Source of the DNA: Eubacterium coprostanoligenes
Lineage (GTDB): Bacteria > Bacillota > Clostridia > Oscillospirales > Acutalibacteraceae
Assembly (NCBI RefSeq): GCF_900167205.1
Contig: NZ_FUWW01000017.1
Location: 1-41,710, forward strand
Length of the DNA: 41,710 nucleotides
Direction of reading: 5' to 3'
The translations under genes and the position numbers were made by a program. The notes beneath the pieces were generated by a model. It searched no databases. It was not told the origin of the DNA and worked only from the letters and a program-made list of their open reading frames with translations. This document shows, piece after piece, positions 15,845-24,964 of this stretch. How positions within the stretch are numbered: position 1 is the stretch's first letter; every line of letters starts with the position of its first letter.

Positions 15845-17251
15845 ATGGGTGGATTTTTCGGTGCAGTTTCAAAAGACGATTGCGTGTTTGACCTCTTTTT
15901 CGGCGTAGACTATCATTCTCACCTCGGCACTCGCCGTGCGGGTATGGCTGTTTATGACAGAGAAACAGGCTTTGACAAGGCAATTCATAATATTGAAAAT
16001 GCTCCTTTCAGAACGAAGTTTACAAAAGAATCAAATTCTATGCACGGTCAGATGGGTATCGGCTGTATCAGTGATTTTGAGGCACAACCTATTCTCGTGC
16101 GTTCACATCACGGCACATTTGCGGTTGCTACCGTGGGTAAGATTAATAATATAGACAAACTTGTTGATGACATTATCAAAAACAACACTCACTTTTTTGA
16201 AATGCACAACGGCGAAATTAACCAAACCGAATTGGTTGCTGCTTTGATTAACCAAAAAGAGAACTTCATTGACGGCATCAGATATGCACAGGAATCCGTT
16301 GAAGGCTCAATTTCTATCCTTGCACTTACACCAAAGGGAATTTATGCCGCAAGAGATATGCTCGGCAGAACTCCTATTTCAATCGGTGAAAAAGAGGATG
16401 GTTATTGTGCTTCTTTCGAGAGCTTTGCTTATCTCAATTTGGGATATAAGAACTATAAGGAACTCGGTCCGGGTGAAGTTGTGTTTATAGATGAAAACGG
16501 TGTCAAAACTCTCATCCAACCCGGCAAAAAAATGCGTATATGCACATTCCTTTGGATTTATTACGGCTATCCTTCAGCTTGCTATGAGGGCATAAGCGTT
16601 GAAGAAATGCGTTATAAATGCGGTAAGGCACTTGCAAAAAGAGACAATGTTCATCCTGATGTTGTTGCGGGTGTTCCTGATAGCGGTATTGCTCATGCAA
16701 TCGGATATTCAAACGAAACAGGCATTCCGTACTCTCGTCCGTTCATCAAATACACACCGACCTGGCCTCGTTCGTTTATGCCACCAAACCAAACAAAGCG
16801 TAATCTCATCGCAAAGATGAAACTCATTCCGATTCCTGATTTGATTAAGGATAAGAGCTTGCTTCTTATTGACGACTCCATTGTTCGTGGCACACAGCTC
16901 CGTGAAACAACCGAGTACCTCTTTGAATCGGGCGCAAAGGAAGTACACATCAGACCTGCGTGTCCTCCTCTTTTCTATGGATGCAAGTATCTCAACTTCT
17001 CTCGTTCAACTTCCGATATGGACCTTATCACAAGGCGTGTTATCACCGAACTTGAGGGCAGAGAGCCTGATGATGAACTTATCAAGGAATATGTTGACCC
17101 TGACAGCGAAAAGTATCAAAATATGATTGATGTGATTTGCAAACAACTTCACTTTACATCACTTCGTTATCATCGACTTGATGATATGATTTCTGCTGTC
17201 GGAATTGACAAAGACAAACTCTGCACTTATTGTTGGGACGGTCAGGAATAA
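15845..17251 (+). CDS. Amidophosphoribosyltransferase (PurF) paralogue with a degenerate glutaminase site
   Basis: The 468-residue protein aligns over the whole PurF layout: an N-terminal Ntn glutaminase-like domain (1-230) and a C-terminal phosphoribosyltransferase domain with the PRPP loop LLLIDDSIVRGTQLRE (about 339-354). It ends with CTYCWDGQE, resembling the PurF CxxC terminus that helps bind a [4Fe-4S] cluster. The catalytic N-terminal Cys is missing: the protein starts MGGFFGA where PurF has MCG-x-FG, and no propeptide-plus-Cys alternative exists. Other glutaminase motifs are also lost: GIGCISDFEAQP replaces the GHxRYST region, and VGKINN replaces HNGNLTN. It therefore cannot use glutamine as PurF does. 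It could use free ammonia, pair with another glutaminase, or do something else with PRPP. No purine genes are adjacent. Confidence 0.85.
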   Translation: MGGFFGAVSKDDCVFDLFFGVDYHSHLGTRRAGMAVYDRETGFDKAIHNIENAPFRTKFTKESNSMHGQMGIGCISDFEAQPILVRSHHGTFAVATVGKINNIDKLVDDIIKNNTHFFEMHNGEINQTELVAALINQKENFIDGIRYAQESVEGSISILALTPKGIYAARDMLGRTPISIGEKEDGYCASFESFAYLNLGYKNYKELGPGEVVFIDENGVKTLIQPGKKMRICTFLWIYYGYPSACYEGISVEEMRYKCGKALAKRDNVHPDVVAGVPDSGIAHAIGYSNETGIPYSRPFIKYTPTWPRSFMPPNQTKRNLIAKMKLIPIPDLIKDKSLLLIDDSIVRGTQLRETTEYLFESGAKEVHIRPACPPLFYGCKYLNFSRSTSDMDLITRRVITELEGREPDDELIKEYVDPDSEKYQNMIDVICKQLHFTSLRYHRLDDMISAVGIDKDKLCTYCWDGQE

Positions 17252-17279
17252 ATTTAATTTAATAGACCATAATATTGAT

Positions 17280-17309
17280 GGGCTGTAAGTTTATTGAACC
17301 TTACAGCCC
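17280..17309 (+). terminator. Terminator of the PurF-like gene
   Basis: A perfect 10-bp stem, GGGCTGTAAG (17280-17289) and CTTACAGCCC (17300-17309), followed by TTTTGTGTT. Confidence 0.85.
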
Positions 17310-17316
17310 TTTTGTG

Positions 17317-17345
17317 TTGACATTTTTTAGTAAGACAAATATAAT
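17317..17345 (+). promoter_or_regulatory. Promoter of the glycosyltransferase pair
   Basis: TTGACA (17317-17322), a 17-base spacer and TATAAT (17340-17345), starting only 8 bases after the preceding terminator stem. Confidence 0.8.
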
Positions 17346-17369
17346 TAATAATTATAAGGTGGTGTTATT

Positions 17370-18317
17370 TTGTTATCTTTGGTTGTTCCTTGTTTCAACG
17401 AGGAAGATAATGTGGAAAAGTTTTATTCTCAAACTGTTATGGCTTTTGAGAATAATATTGATGAATATGAGTTTGTTTTTGTTGATGACGGAAGTTCGGA
17501 TAAAACACTTGAACGATTGCATAGCCTTTTTGATAAGGATGGGCAAAGGGTTCAGGTTTTGTCGTTCAGCCGAAATTTTGGCAAAGAGGCTGCCATTTAT
17601 GCCGGATTGAAAAATGCAAGAGGCGATTTTGCGTGCATAATTGATGCTGATTTGCAACAAAGACCCGAAGTTGTCGTTGAGATGATGAATGTCATCAAAG
17701 AGGATAATACTGTTGATTGCGTCACAGCTTATCAGGCGGAGCGTAAGGAAAACAAACTGATGTCGGCTTTCAAATCATCTTTTTATAAAATGATAAATCG
17801 TATGTCCGAGGTGGATTTTGTAAACGGTGCATCGGATTTTAGATTGATGAACAGAAAAATGATTGATGCCGTTATCAGTATGGGTGAATACCACCGTTTT
17901 TCCAAGGGAATATTTGGTTTTGTCGGTTTCAATACAAAGTTTATTCCATATAAAGTGCAGGAAAGGGAAAACGGCACTTCAAAATGGAACTTCTTTAAAC
18001 TTTTAAAATATGCTGTTGAGGGTATAATTTCGTTCTCGTCATTTCCGCTTAAATTGTCGGCATATGTCGGCTTTTTCTCGGCTTTTGTGTCGGTGATTTA
18101 TCTTGTTTTGGTAATCATCAAGCGACTTGCTTACGGAGTTGATGTTCCGGGCTATGCGTCTATTGTTGTGCTTGTTTTGTTCCTTGGCGGTTTGCAACTT
18201 ATGAGCCTTGGAATTTTGGGCGAGTATATGTCGAAGGTTTATGACCAAGTGAAAAATCGACCGATTTATATTTTGAAAGAGCATTTAAAGGACGAGGAGA
18301 ATGTTCAAGATGATTAA
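17370..18317 (+). CDS. GT2 family glycosyltransferase, GtrB / DPM1-like
   Basis: A 315-residue protein with an N-terminal GT-A domain and two C-terminal membrane helices. Motifs: LVVPCFNEEDNVEKF (nucleotide-sugar site), FVDDGSSDKT, IIDADLQQRPE (the DxD-type metal site) and KVQERENGTSKW. This layout is that of GtrB-type polyprenyl-phosphate sugar transferases, which load a sugar onto undecaprenyl phosphate at the inner face of the membrane. Translation starts at a TTG (17370) with AAGGTGG 7-8 bases upstream; no ATG lies closer to the conserved N-terminus. The next gene overlaps its end, so the two are coupled. Sugar identity is unknown. Confidence 0.9.
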   Translation: MLSLVVPCFNEEDNVEKFYSQTVMAFENNIDEYEFVFVDDGSSDKTLERLHSLFDKDGQRVQVLSFSRNFGKEAAIYAGLKNARGDFACIIDADLQQRPEVVVEMMNVIKEDNTVDCVTAYQAERKENKLMSAFKSSFYKMINRMSEVDFVNGASDFRLMNRKMIDAVISMGEYHRFSKGIFGFVGFNTKFIPYKVQERENGTSKWNFFKLLKYAVEGIISFSSFPLKLSAYVGFFSAFVSVIYLVLVIIKRLAYGVDVPGYASIVVLVLFLGGLQLMSLGILGEYMSKVYDQVKNRPIYILKEHLKDEENVQDD

Positions 18318-19851
18318 AAGTAAAAAACGACTTGTCGGGTTTTATGCCTTGTTTTTCGTCTTGTTTGCATTGGTGATGTATTTTTCTCCGCATACGGTAG
18401 ATGATGCTTATTATGATTATTTGAATATCACTAATTTGCACAAGATGATCCATTTTTCGGCAGGCTACGGCAACGGCAGAGTTCTTGGTAATTTGCTTGC
18501 AGTTGTTTTGTGCAAATCGCAACTGTTTTCTGCAATTTTTAGAAGTGCGTCTGTGTGCGCTATGGTATATTTTCTTGTCAGGTTGGTTGATGACAAAAAG
18601 GGGCACACCGAATTGTTGACTGCGTCTGCAACGGTTCTGACAGTCGGAGTTGACGGATTGTTTTTCGGCGAGGTTTATTCTTGGATTAGCGGATTTTCAA
18701 ATTATATTCCGCCGATTGTTTTAACTCTCATTTGCCTTTGTTTGATTAAGGAAAGAAGCAATAAAAATTCTGCTTTGCCTGTTAGGATTTTGACTGTTGT
18801 TGAGATTTTGGCTTTTGGCAGTTCGGCTCAACTTTTCACGGAGAGCAGTACGCTCAATGCAGTTCTTTTGTCGGTCATTGTTTTGGCTTATTGCATTTTT
18901 AAGAAAAAAGATAAACTTTTGTATGCGCTTACATATCTTTGCGCTTCGGGAATCGGAACTCTTGTTATGCTTTATGCACGAAAGTTTGTTCACGACAAAG
19001 ACGGAATATACGAAACCGTGAATTATAGCTCAAAGATAGATTCGTTGAGCACAATGCTTTTGAACATTAGGGATATATACAGCAAGTTTGTTTGCTGGCT
19101 TCCAAAATATTATTTGCTTTATATCGCACTTTCGGCAGTGCTTTTGGTGCTGATTTATAACGGCAACAATGTTTTGTCAAAGGGCACAAGGGCATTTGTC
19201 ACAGCTTCACTTTGTGCATATCCTGCGTATTCCGTTTTGGCAAGCGTTATGCACAACGGCGACTTTGCAAACAGCAAAATGAAGTATTTGTATATGATGT
19301 TCACAACCTTGCTTTTCGGTTTGTACATTGTTGCTTTGTTCGTTTGCGGTTCGTTGCTCAACAAAAAGAAACGATTGGCTTTTGATTTTCTTGTTGCTTT
19401 CGCTTTGTTCACATCGGCATATTTCGCAGTGCTCAACCCTGTAAATCCAAGATGTATTTTCTATTCTTATATAGTGTTTGTGGTTGCATTCTGCTTGGTG
19501 CTTGATGAGGCGTTGAGTTGCGTTAAGATAAACAAAAAGATTGTTTTCAAAGCGTTGAACGCAGTTGTTGTCGGAATATTTGCATTTTTGATTCTGCTTT
19601 ATGCCAACATAACCGTGATGAACAATCAGGTGAATGAATATATTGATTATCAAATCGAGCAAGGCAAAAAATCTGTTTATATCTGTGTTTTGACAAATAC
19701 GGATTATTTCCATCACAGCTATGCTGTTGACCGCCTTGGTTATGATCATTATCGAAAAGTTCCAAAAGATGTTGAATTTGTGATAATTGCTCAAAATTCT
19801 TGGCTTAATTATTATTACAAAGACGGAGCGTATAAAACTACAAATGAATGA
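18310..19851 (+). CDS. Polytopic membrane protein, DUF6056-like, likely GT-C-type partner of the GtrB-like enzyme
   Basis: A roughly 513-residue protein with about ten or more membrane helices. An early extracytoplasmic loop carries acidic residues (PHTVDDAYYDY), then GRVLGNLLAVVL and SWISGFSNYIPP, a pattern seen in DUF6056 and other GT-C-like membrane glycosyltransferases, where a loop Asp pair is catalytic. It overlaps the GtrB-like gene by 8 bases from the ATG at 18310, which has GAGGAG 10 bases upstream; the ATG at 18301 is also possible but too close to that site. The pair resembles GtrB-GtrC modules that glycosylate a cell-surface polymer. No GtrA-type flippase is encoded here. Family name and role are inferred from topology and context. 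Confidence 0.7.
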   Translation: MIKSKKRLVGFYALFFVLFALVMYFSPHTVDDAYYDYLNITNLHKMIHFSAGYGNGRVLGNLLAVVLCKSQLFSAIFRSASVCAMVYFLVRLVDDKKGHTELLTASATVLTVGVDGLFFGEVYSWISGFSNYIPPIVLTLICLCLIKERSNKNSALPVRILTVVEILAFGSSAQLFTESSTLNAVLLSVIVLAYCIFKKKDKLLYALTYLCASGIGTLVMLYARKFVHDKDGIYETVNYSSKIDSLSTMLLNIRDIYSKFVCWLPKYYLLYIALSAVLLVLIYNGNNVLSKGTRAFVTASLCAYPAYSVLASVMHNGDFANSKMKYLYMMFTTLLFGLYIVALFVCGSLLNKKKRLAFDFLVAFALFTSAYFAVLNPVNPRCIFYSYIVFVVAFCLVLDEALSCVKINKKIVFKALNAVVVGIFAFLILLYANITVMNNQVNEYIDYQIEQGKKSVYICVLTNTDYFHHSYAVDRLGYDHYRKVPKDVEFVIIAQNSWLNYYYKDGAYKTTNE

Positions 19852-19853
19852 TT

Positions 19854-19890
19854 AAAGACTGTAAGGTTAGCACTTATCCTTGCAGTCTTT
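19854..19890 (+). terminator. Terminator of the glycosyltransferase pair
   Basis: AAAGACTGTAAGG (19854-19866) pairs with CCTTGCAGTCTTT (19878-19890) with one mismatch, and is followed by TTTGTGTTT. Confidence 0.85.
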
Positions 19891-19945
19891 TTTGTGTTTG
19901 AAAGTAAAAATCACAATATTTTTACAATTTATTAATTTTGGTGCG

Positions 19946-19975
19946 TTGACATTGGCTTTTATACAATAGTATAAT
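19946..19975 (+). promoter_or_regulatory. Promoter of the DUF1643-GH31 unit
   Basis: TTGACA (19946-19951), an 18-base spacer and TATAAT (19970-19975). Confidence 0.7.
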
Positions 19976-20030
19976 AATATAATAAGTAAAAATACAGCGC
20001 TATGCTGTTTACCTGAAAAGAGTGAGAAAA

Positions 20031-20639
20031 ATGCATATTCCAACCGACGATTCTCATTTTATTGAGATAAAGACCTTTGATGAAGATTACAAGGAGTCGC
20101 TGACAGCAGACGGCTTTGATTCTAAAAAGTGGATATATGTTCCCGGTGAGTATCGTGATTATCGTTATTTGCTTGGAACAAGAGGCGAAAATCCGGTTAT
20201 ATGTATCGGCATAAATCCGTCAACTGCTGAGCCTGAAAACCTTGACAACACCCTAAAATCTGTTGAGCGTTTGGCATATTTCAACGGTTATGACAGTTTT
20301 GTTATGTTCAATGTTTACGCTCAAAGGGCAACAAGACCAAAGGATATGGATGCCGAGGTTAACACTTTTTTACATAACGAAAATATGAAAGCGTTTGAAT
20401 ATGTGCTTTCTCATTCAAAAAATGCAACTGTTTGGGCTGCTTGGGGAAGCATAGTAAATGAACGAGGCTATCTCAAATCTTGCGTCAGGGAAATGATTGA
20501 AATCGGCGAAAAATATAATGCAAAATGGGTGCACGCCGGCAAACTTCTCAAGAACGGGCATCCGCATCATCCTCTTTATCTTTGCAAAACAACAGAGTTT
20601 GAGGATTATGATATAAAGACCTATGTTGACAGCCTTTAA
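20031..20639 (+). CDS. DUF1643 domain protein
   Basis: A 202-residue soluble protein. The central region matches DUF1643: YRYLLGTRGENPVICIGINPSTA, then DNTLKSVERLA and MFNVYAQRATRPKDMD, ending with an AAWG motif and GHPHHPLYL. The family is widespread and often near mobile or accessory genes, but its biochemical role is unknown. The ATG at 20031 is preferred; an in-frame GTG at 20022 is part of the weak GAGTGAG upstream site. It lies 60 bases upstream of the GH31 gene in the same direction and probably shares its promoter, though no functional link is evident. Confidence 0.85.
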   Translation: MHIPTDDSHFIEIKTFDEDYKESLTADGFDSKKWIYVPGEYRDYRYLLGTRGENPVICIGINPSTAEPENLDNTLKSVERLAYFNGYDSFVMFNVYAQRATRPKDMDAEVNTFLHNENMKAFEYVLSHSKNATVWAAWGSIVNERGYLKSCVREMIEIGEKYNAKWVHAGKLLKNGHPHHPLYLCKTTEFEDYDIKTYVDSL

Positions 20640-20699
20640 CTGTTGACCGAAAACAAGATAATCAAAACACGAATACTTATTTACAACGGAGTAGATTTT

Positions 20700-22991
20700 A
20701 TGAAATTTAATCATAATTTTGATTTGGTGGAATACACAAATAATTACAGATTGTATGCTTGCGATGATGTAAATGCAAGACTTGACTTTGTTGAAGAAAA
20801 TATTGTCAGGGTTGCAATTTACCGTCACGGTGAGGATATTTTGCCTACTTTTTGCATAAATCCGTATGGTCAACCAAATTCTCCTGCACGAAACAGACTT
20901 GATACAGAGGGGTTCCATTTTGACACACCGGAGGTGGAGGAAACTGTTAACGGTGAAAAAATCACATTGGGTTCAGGTATAGAAATTGATGTTGATTTCC
21001 ACAATTTTCTCCTTTCGTTCATTGATGACGGCGAGGTGCTTTTTGAGGATAGACGCCCTCTTTCGTATAATCTTGAAAACGAATTTGGCAGAGGATACTA
21101 TCATTATATTTCAAGAGAAGAGGACGAAAAAATATTTGGACTTGGCGATAAAAGCGGATTTATGGACAAATCGGGCAGAAGTTTCAGGATTGAAGCCACC
21201 GACGCAATGGGATACGATGCCGAAGCTTCCGACCCTTTGTACAAACATATTCCGTTTTATATTTGCGAAAACAGCGTTGGCGATTACGGCGTGTTTTACG
21301 ACACAAGTGCCGCCTGCTATATGGATTTTGGCGTTGAAATCAATAATTATTATCAGCCGTATAAGTTCTTTAAAACAGAGGATAACTGCATAGTTTATTA
21401 TGTTATTTTCGGCTCAAAACTTGAGATTTTGCGTTCGTTTGCAAGATTGTGCGGGAAACAGGCATTCCCACCAAAATGGAGCTTCGATTTTTGCGCATCT
21501 GCAACAGAATATGCTTATGCCGAAAATACTGACGAAAAAATGCAAGGCTTTGTAGACAGCCTGAAAAAATATGACCTTTCGTGTTCAGGCTTGTATTCGT
21601 CAATCGGGGACAAGGGTTGCGTGTTTAATTGGAATACCGAAAAATTTCCCGATCCTGCAAAGTTTGTTAACAGCCTTGAGGAAAAAGATATTCATTTTAT
21701 TCCAAACATCAAGCCTGCGTTTCTTCTTACTCATCCTATGTATGATTCAATTGCAGACAGAGGGCTTTTTGTCAAAAATGATGACGGCACTCCGTTTGTG
21801 ACCCAGCTTTGGGATGGACTTGGTTCGTATCTTGATTTTACAAATAAAGATGCCTATGATTTTTGGTGCACTCAAGTAACCGAAAAATTGCTTGATAACG
21901 GCATTGTTGCCACTTGGAATGACAATAACGAATTTGATATTAAGGACTCCGGAGCCACCGTCAATGGATTTGGTTTCGGCAAAATCAAGGCAAGAGATGT
22001 CAGACCGGCTTTGACTTATCTTATGGTCAAGGCTTCTTATGAAGCACAGAAGAAAAAACACCCCGAACTTCGTCCGTTTCTTTCTACTCGAAGCGGAAAT
22101 ATTGCTGTCAGACGAATGGCTCAAACTTGGTCGGGCGATAATATGACCTCGTTCCATGATTTGTATTATTGCCACTATATCGGGCTTACTCTTTCGATGT
22201 CGGGTATGTTCTTCTTTGGCCACGATTTGGGCGGATTTGTCGGCGATATGCCGTCAAAGGAACTGTTCCTTCGTTGGCTTCAGCACGGACTTTTTGAACC
22301 GAGATTTACCGTTCGTTGCCACGATACTGACGTTATGGATGCTGTTATGCCGTGGAAATATGAGGATGTTGTTGGCTCGGTGAGGGATATTTTTGCACAG
22401 CGCAAGCAACTTGTTCCGTATCTTTACAGCTCGGCATATAACAGCGTGTCTTATGATGAACCTATGAACGCACCGCTGTTTCTTTATTATGACGACGAGG
22501 ATATAGAAGAGGATTGCGAATCGTTCTTGGTCGGCAGAGATGTGCTTGCAACCTGCGTTCTTGATGAGGGAATAGAAAATATTTCCGCTTATCTTCCGGA
22601 GGGCGATGATTGGTATCTTGGAAGCAAACTCTACAAGGGCGGTCAAAATGTCAGCCTCCACATTCCGCCAACCTCAAAAATGCCTTATTTTGTTCGTAGC
22701 GGTTGCGTGTTCCCAACCGATGAGGGCAAGTACGGATTTGAAAACGAACAAAAACTTGTGTTTACCGTTTATCCGCAGGAAACAGGCTTTTTCCAAAGTT
22801 CATTCTTTGATGATGACGGCAAGAGTTTTGAATACAAAAAGAACGATTGCACCCGACTGATTTTCTCGGTGGTTTGCGAAAAAGATAAGGTGTCTGTTTT
22901 CTACAAAAATATCGGCAAGGTTCGCCTCGCCCCCAACATCAAACTGGTTGACGGCGACGACCGCAAACTCATAATCGAATCAAGAGATTAA
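20700..22991 (+). CDS. GH31 family alpha-glucosidase / alpha-xylosidase-type glycosidase
   Basis: The 763-residue protein shows the full GH31 plan: an N-terminal beta-sandwich (1-230), a (beta/alpha)8 barrel and C-terminal beta domains. The nucleophile motif is WNDNNEFD (Asp408) and the acid/base motif is TWSGDNMTSF (Asp480). GLGDKSGFMDKSGR and GFVGDMPSKELFLRWLQHG are further GH31 landmarks. The start at 20700 has GGAG 8 bases upstream; the frame can be read from a TTG at 20643 without a site. No signal peptide is visible, so it is expected to be cytosolic, cleaving alpha-linked glucosides from imported oligosaccharides. Substrate cannot be fixed from sequence, and alpha-glucosidase is the most common activity of this subgroup. 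Confidence 0.92.
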   Translation: MKFNHNFDLVEYTNNYRLYACDDVNARLDFVEENIVRVAIYRHGEDILPTFCINPYGQPNSPARNRLDTEGFHFDTPEVEETVNGEKITLGSGIEIDVDFHNFLLSFIDDGEVLFEDRRPLSYNLENEFGRGYYHYISREEDEKIFGLGDKSGFMDKSGRSFRIEATDAMGYDAEASDPLYKHIPFYICENSVGDYGVFYDTSAACYMDFGVEINNYYQPYKFFKTEDNCIVYYVIFGSKLEILRSFARLCGKQAFPPKWSFDFCASATEYAYAENTDEKMQGFVDSLKKYDLSCSGLYSSIGDKGCVFNWNTEKFPDPAKFVNSLEEKDIHFIPNIKPAFLLTHPMYDSIADRGLFVKNDDGTPFVTQLWDGLGSYLDFTNKDAYDFWCTQVTEKLLDNGIVATWNDNNEFDIKDSGATVNGFGFGKIKARDVRPALTYLMVKASYEAQKKKHPELRPFLSTRSGNIAVRRMAQTWSGDNMTSFHDLYYCHYIGLTLSMSGMFFFGHDLGGFVGDMPSKELFLRWLQHGLFEPRFTVRCHDTDVMDAVMPWKYEDVVGSVRDIFAQRKQLVPYLYSSAYNSVSYDEPMNAPLFLYYDDEDIEEDCESFLVGRDVLATCVLDEGIENISAYLPEGDDWYLGSKLYKGGQNVSLHIPPTSKMPYFVRSGCVFPTDEGKYGFENEQKLVFTVYPQETGFFQSSFFDDDGKSFEYKKNDCTRLIFSVVCEKDKVSVFYKNIGKVRLAPNIKLVDGDDRKLIIESRD

Positions 22992-22996
22992 AAAAC

Positions 22997-23029
22997 AAGA
23001 CTGCTTAACAAATTAAGTTAAACAGTCTT
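22997..23029. terminator. Bidirectional terminator between GH31 and esterase genes
   Basis: AAGACTGCTTAAC (22997-23009) and GTTAAACAGTCTT (23017-23029) form a 13-bp stem with one mismatch. ATTTTTTGC follows on plus, and TTGTTTTTT follows on minus. Confidence 0.85.
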
Positions 23030-23039
23030 ATTTTTTGCG

Positions 23040-24167
23040 TTATTTTAACAGTGATTTTTGGTAATAATCGAGGGCGTTGTCGATTGCCTTTTGACCGTAT
23101 TCGTCAAACGGGTCGAGCACGCTGAAAACATGTGGCAATTTTTTGCCGTCTCTTAAATCGGTGAAATCCTCAATTTCGCACTCGTAGCCTTTTTCAACAA
23201 AATAATTATATGCGTTCACTGTTTGGTCGTGTGCAAGAGTGTCGCCCGAACTTGTGATGAAATATGTTGGTGGCATATCATTTGCAAGTTCCATAATTTC
23301 GTTTAAATCCATATAATTGTAGGTGCTCTTTGTTTTGTAATCCTTGCCCCACATCTTTTTTGTGTAAATGCTGAACCATCCGCCTGATTTTGCATATGTA
23401 ACAGGTGAGGTGAGCAACAAGCATTTGATGTTGAGCTTTGTGTCAACCGTGCCGAAAATCTCTCTTGCGTCAGGGTTGTTGTTGAGGATTGTGCTGTATA
23501 ATGCGAGTTGTCCGCCTGCGCTGTCGCCCGTGAGCATAACAGTTTTTTTGTTGGCAGGATAGTCTTTCATATTAGCTCTGATGAACGCAAGCGCCTCTGT
23601 GCAGTCCTTGATTTGCTCGTTTACCGTAACATCAGGCACAAGACGGTAGCTTATGCTGAACACACAATAGCCTTTTTTTGCAAGTTCCATACAGTAGTAT
23701 TCGTTGAGGTCCTTTGTGGCATACATCCAGCCTCCGCCGTGAATGTCAATGATAACAGGCAAGCCCTCTTTGGCAATTTTGCCCTCCGGATAAAATACAT
23801 CAAATTTGTGGTATGGGTTGCCGTCATCAATGTATGGTATGTCTTTAACCTTAACAACATTTTCAGGTGGTGTTTGTGTTGCCATTCTTTTTTTGTCCGA
23901 CTTGTCACAGAATTTCCACGAAACCTGCATAATCTTTACAATGAGGTCGTTTTCAAGTCCGTCTGCCGAAGCCTCTTTGTAGTCGATGTTTTGCGATGTC
24001 AGCATACCGCCGACATTAATTGCCTTGTCGCTTGTGTCGTCAACAGGCTTTGTAAGGTAATATATAACGCCAAAACCGATGCCGACTATCAATGCAATGA
24101 TCAGTATAATAACACCCAAAACTTTCAACCCCTTATGCTTTTTCTTCTCTTTCACTTTTTCAGCCAT
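23040..24167 (-). CDS. Membrane-anchored alpha/beta-hydrolase (HSL/carboxylesterase type)
   Basis: A 375-residue protein with a Lys-rich N-terminus and one transmembrane helix (about 14-38) without a cleavage site, so the hydrolase domain probably faces outside. The domain has the oxyanion-hole motif HGGGW (143-147) and the nucleophile elbow GDSAGG (Ser216), with a likely catalytic His in LPHVFSV near the C-terminus and an upstream Asp. This matches hormone-sensitive-lipase-like esterases that remove acyl groups from small esters or polysaccharides. The ribosome binding site is GGAGG about 9 bases upstream. It lies 62 bases after the AlkD-like gene on the same strand and ends at the shared terminator. 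An acetyl-esterase role on glycans is plausible but inferred. Confidence 0.85.
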   Translation of the reverse strand: MAEKVKEKKKHKGLKVLGVIILIIALIVGIGFGVIYYLTKPVDDTSDKAINVGGMLTSQNIDYKEASADGLENDLIVKIMQVSWKFCDKSDKKRMATQTPPENVVKVKDIPYIDDGNPYHKFDVFYPEGKIAKEGLPVIIDIHGGGWMYATKDLNEYYCMELAKKGYCVFSISYRLVPDVTVNEQIKDCTEALAFIRANMKDYPANKKTVMLTGDSAGGQLALYSTILNNNPDAREIFGTVDTKLNIKCLLLTSPVTYAKSGGWFSIYTKKMWGKDYKTKSTYNYMDLNEIMELANDMPPTYFITSSGDTLAHDQTVNAYNYFVEKGYECEIEDFTDLRDGKKLPHVFSVLDPFDEYGQKAIDNALDYYQKSLLK

Positions 24168-24229
24168 TTTGCACAGCCTCCGTATAATTTATATTTTTAT
24201 TTTATATTTTTAGCTTGTTGTTGTCAACA

Positions 24230-24904
24230 TCACTTTTTCAGCGATTTCAAATACTCTTTTTGTTCGGCTGTTATGCGATAACTTTCCCGTGCTTTTTGAA
24301 TTGCTTTGTTATGCACCCATTTGTCAAGCACGCCGTTTTCAATATACACTATTGTGCTGTCCCATTGCTTTGCAAGAGCTGTTGCATAGAACCATGCAAT
24401 CATCATATTTATATAGTATTCGTCACTTTTTATTTTCGCAGGGATTTTGAGATATTCATTTTTGAAATCGTTGTCCAAAAAATGAGCCATTAGGATTTTT
24501 AGTCCAAAACGGATGGTGTAGGTTTGGTCGCTGTCCACCCACCGCAAAATATCGTTCATCAATCTTTCGTGCTTGTTTTTAAAAGCCTTTGGCGACATTG
24601 TGTCGCAAACCGCCCAGTTGTCAACATACGGCAAAAACTCGTCAACATATTTTATGCACTCGTTATAGTCTTTTATTTCGCTGATTAAAATCGAGTGCAG
24701 AATGTTCTCATCATAGTATTTGTGTGGCAGGCTGTTCAAAAAATCTTTGTGTTCGTTTTCTTTTATGATTTCTTTTGCAAGTTTTCTTGAAGCGGGGATT
24801 CGCACACCTAAAAATTTTTCTCTGTCGATACCGGGTGTCAGTTTCGCTGAAAAATCGGCATTCTTTTCGTCACTTAGTTCAAACAATCTTTTTTGAATGT
24901 TCAT
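24230..24904 (-). CDS. DNA alkylation repair protein, AlkD-like
   Basis: A 224-residue all-helical protein of the AlkD (HEAT-like repeat DNA glycosylase) superfamily. Recognisable segments are LGVRIPASRKLAKEI, YVDNWAVCDTMSPK and MMIAWFYATALAKQW. The AWFYATALAKQW stretch is a hallmark of this family. AlkD enzymes excise cationic alkylated bases without base flipping. It starts about 25 bases after the T-run of the terminator behind the 95-residue gene, so transcription would come from read-through or from an unseen promoter. The ribosome binding site is a modest AAAGGGA about 9 bases upstream. Substrate range is not predictable. Confidence 0.85.
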   Translation of the reverse strand: MNIQKRLFELSDEKNADFSAKLTPGIDREKFLGVRIPASRKLAKEIIKENEHKDFLNSLPHKYYDENILHSILISEIKDYNECIKYVDEFLPYVDNWAVCDTMSPKAFKNKHERLMNDILRWVDSDQTYTIRFGLKILMAHFLDNDFKNEYLKIPAKIKSDEYYINMMIAWFYATALAKQWDSTIVYIENGVLDKWVHNKAIQKARESYRITAEQKEYLKSLKK

Positions 24905-24929
24905 AGCATTAGTCCCTTTTTAAAGTAAA

Positions 24930-24957
24930 AAAGAACCGAAGTTATTATCGGTTCTTT
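24930..24957 (-). terminator. Terminator of the ireB unit
   Basis: On the minus strand AAAGAACCGA and TCGGTTCTTT (24957-24948 and 24939-24930) form a perfect 10-bp stem followed by TTTTAC. It lies 8 bases after the stop of the 95-residue gene. Confidence 0.8.
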
Positions 24958-24964
24958 GTGCGCA

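Noticed and set aside
23508-24281. Open frame of 257 codons on the plus strand
   Set aside because: Antisense to the esterase gene and extending across the start of that gene into the AlkD-like gene; rich in Cys, Phe and Val, as expected of a complementary-strand frame.
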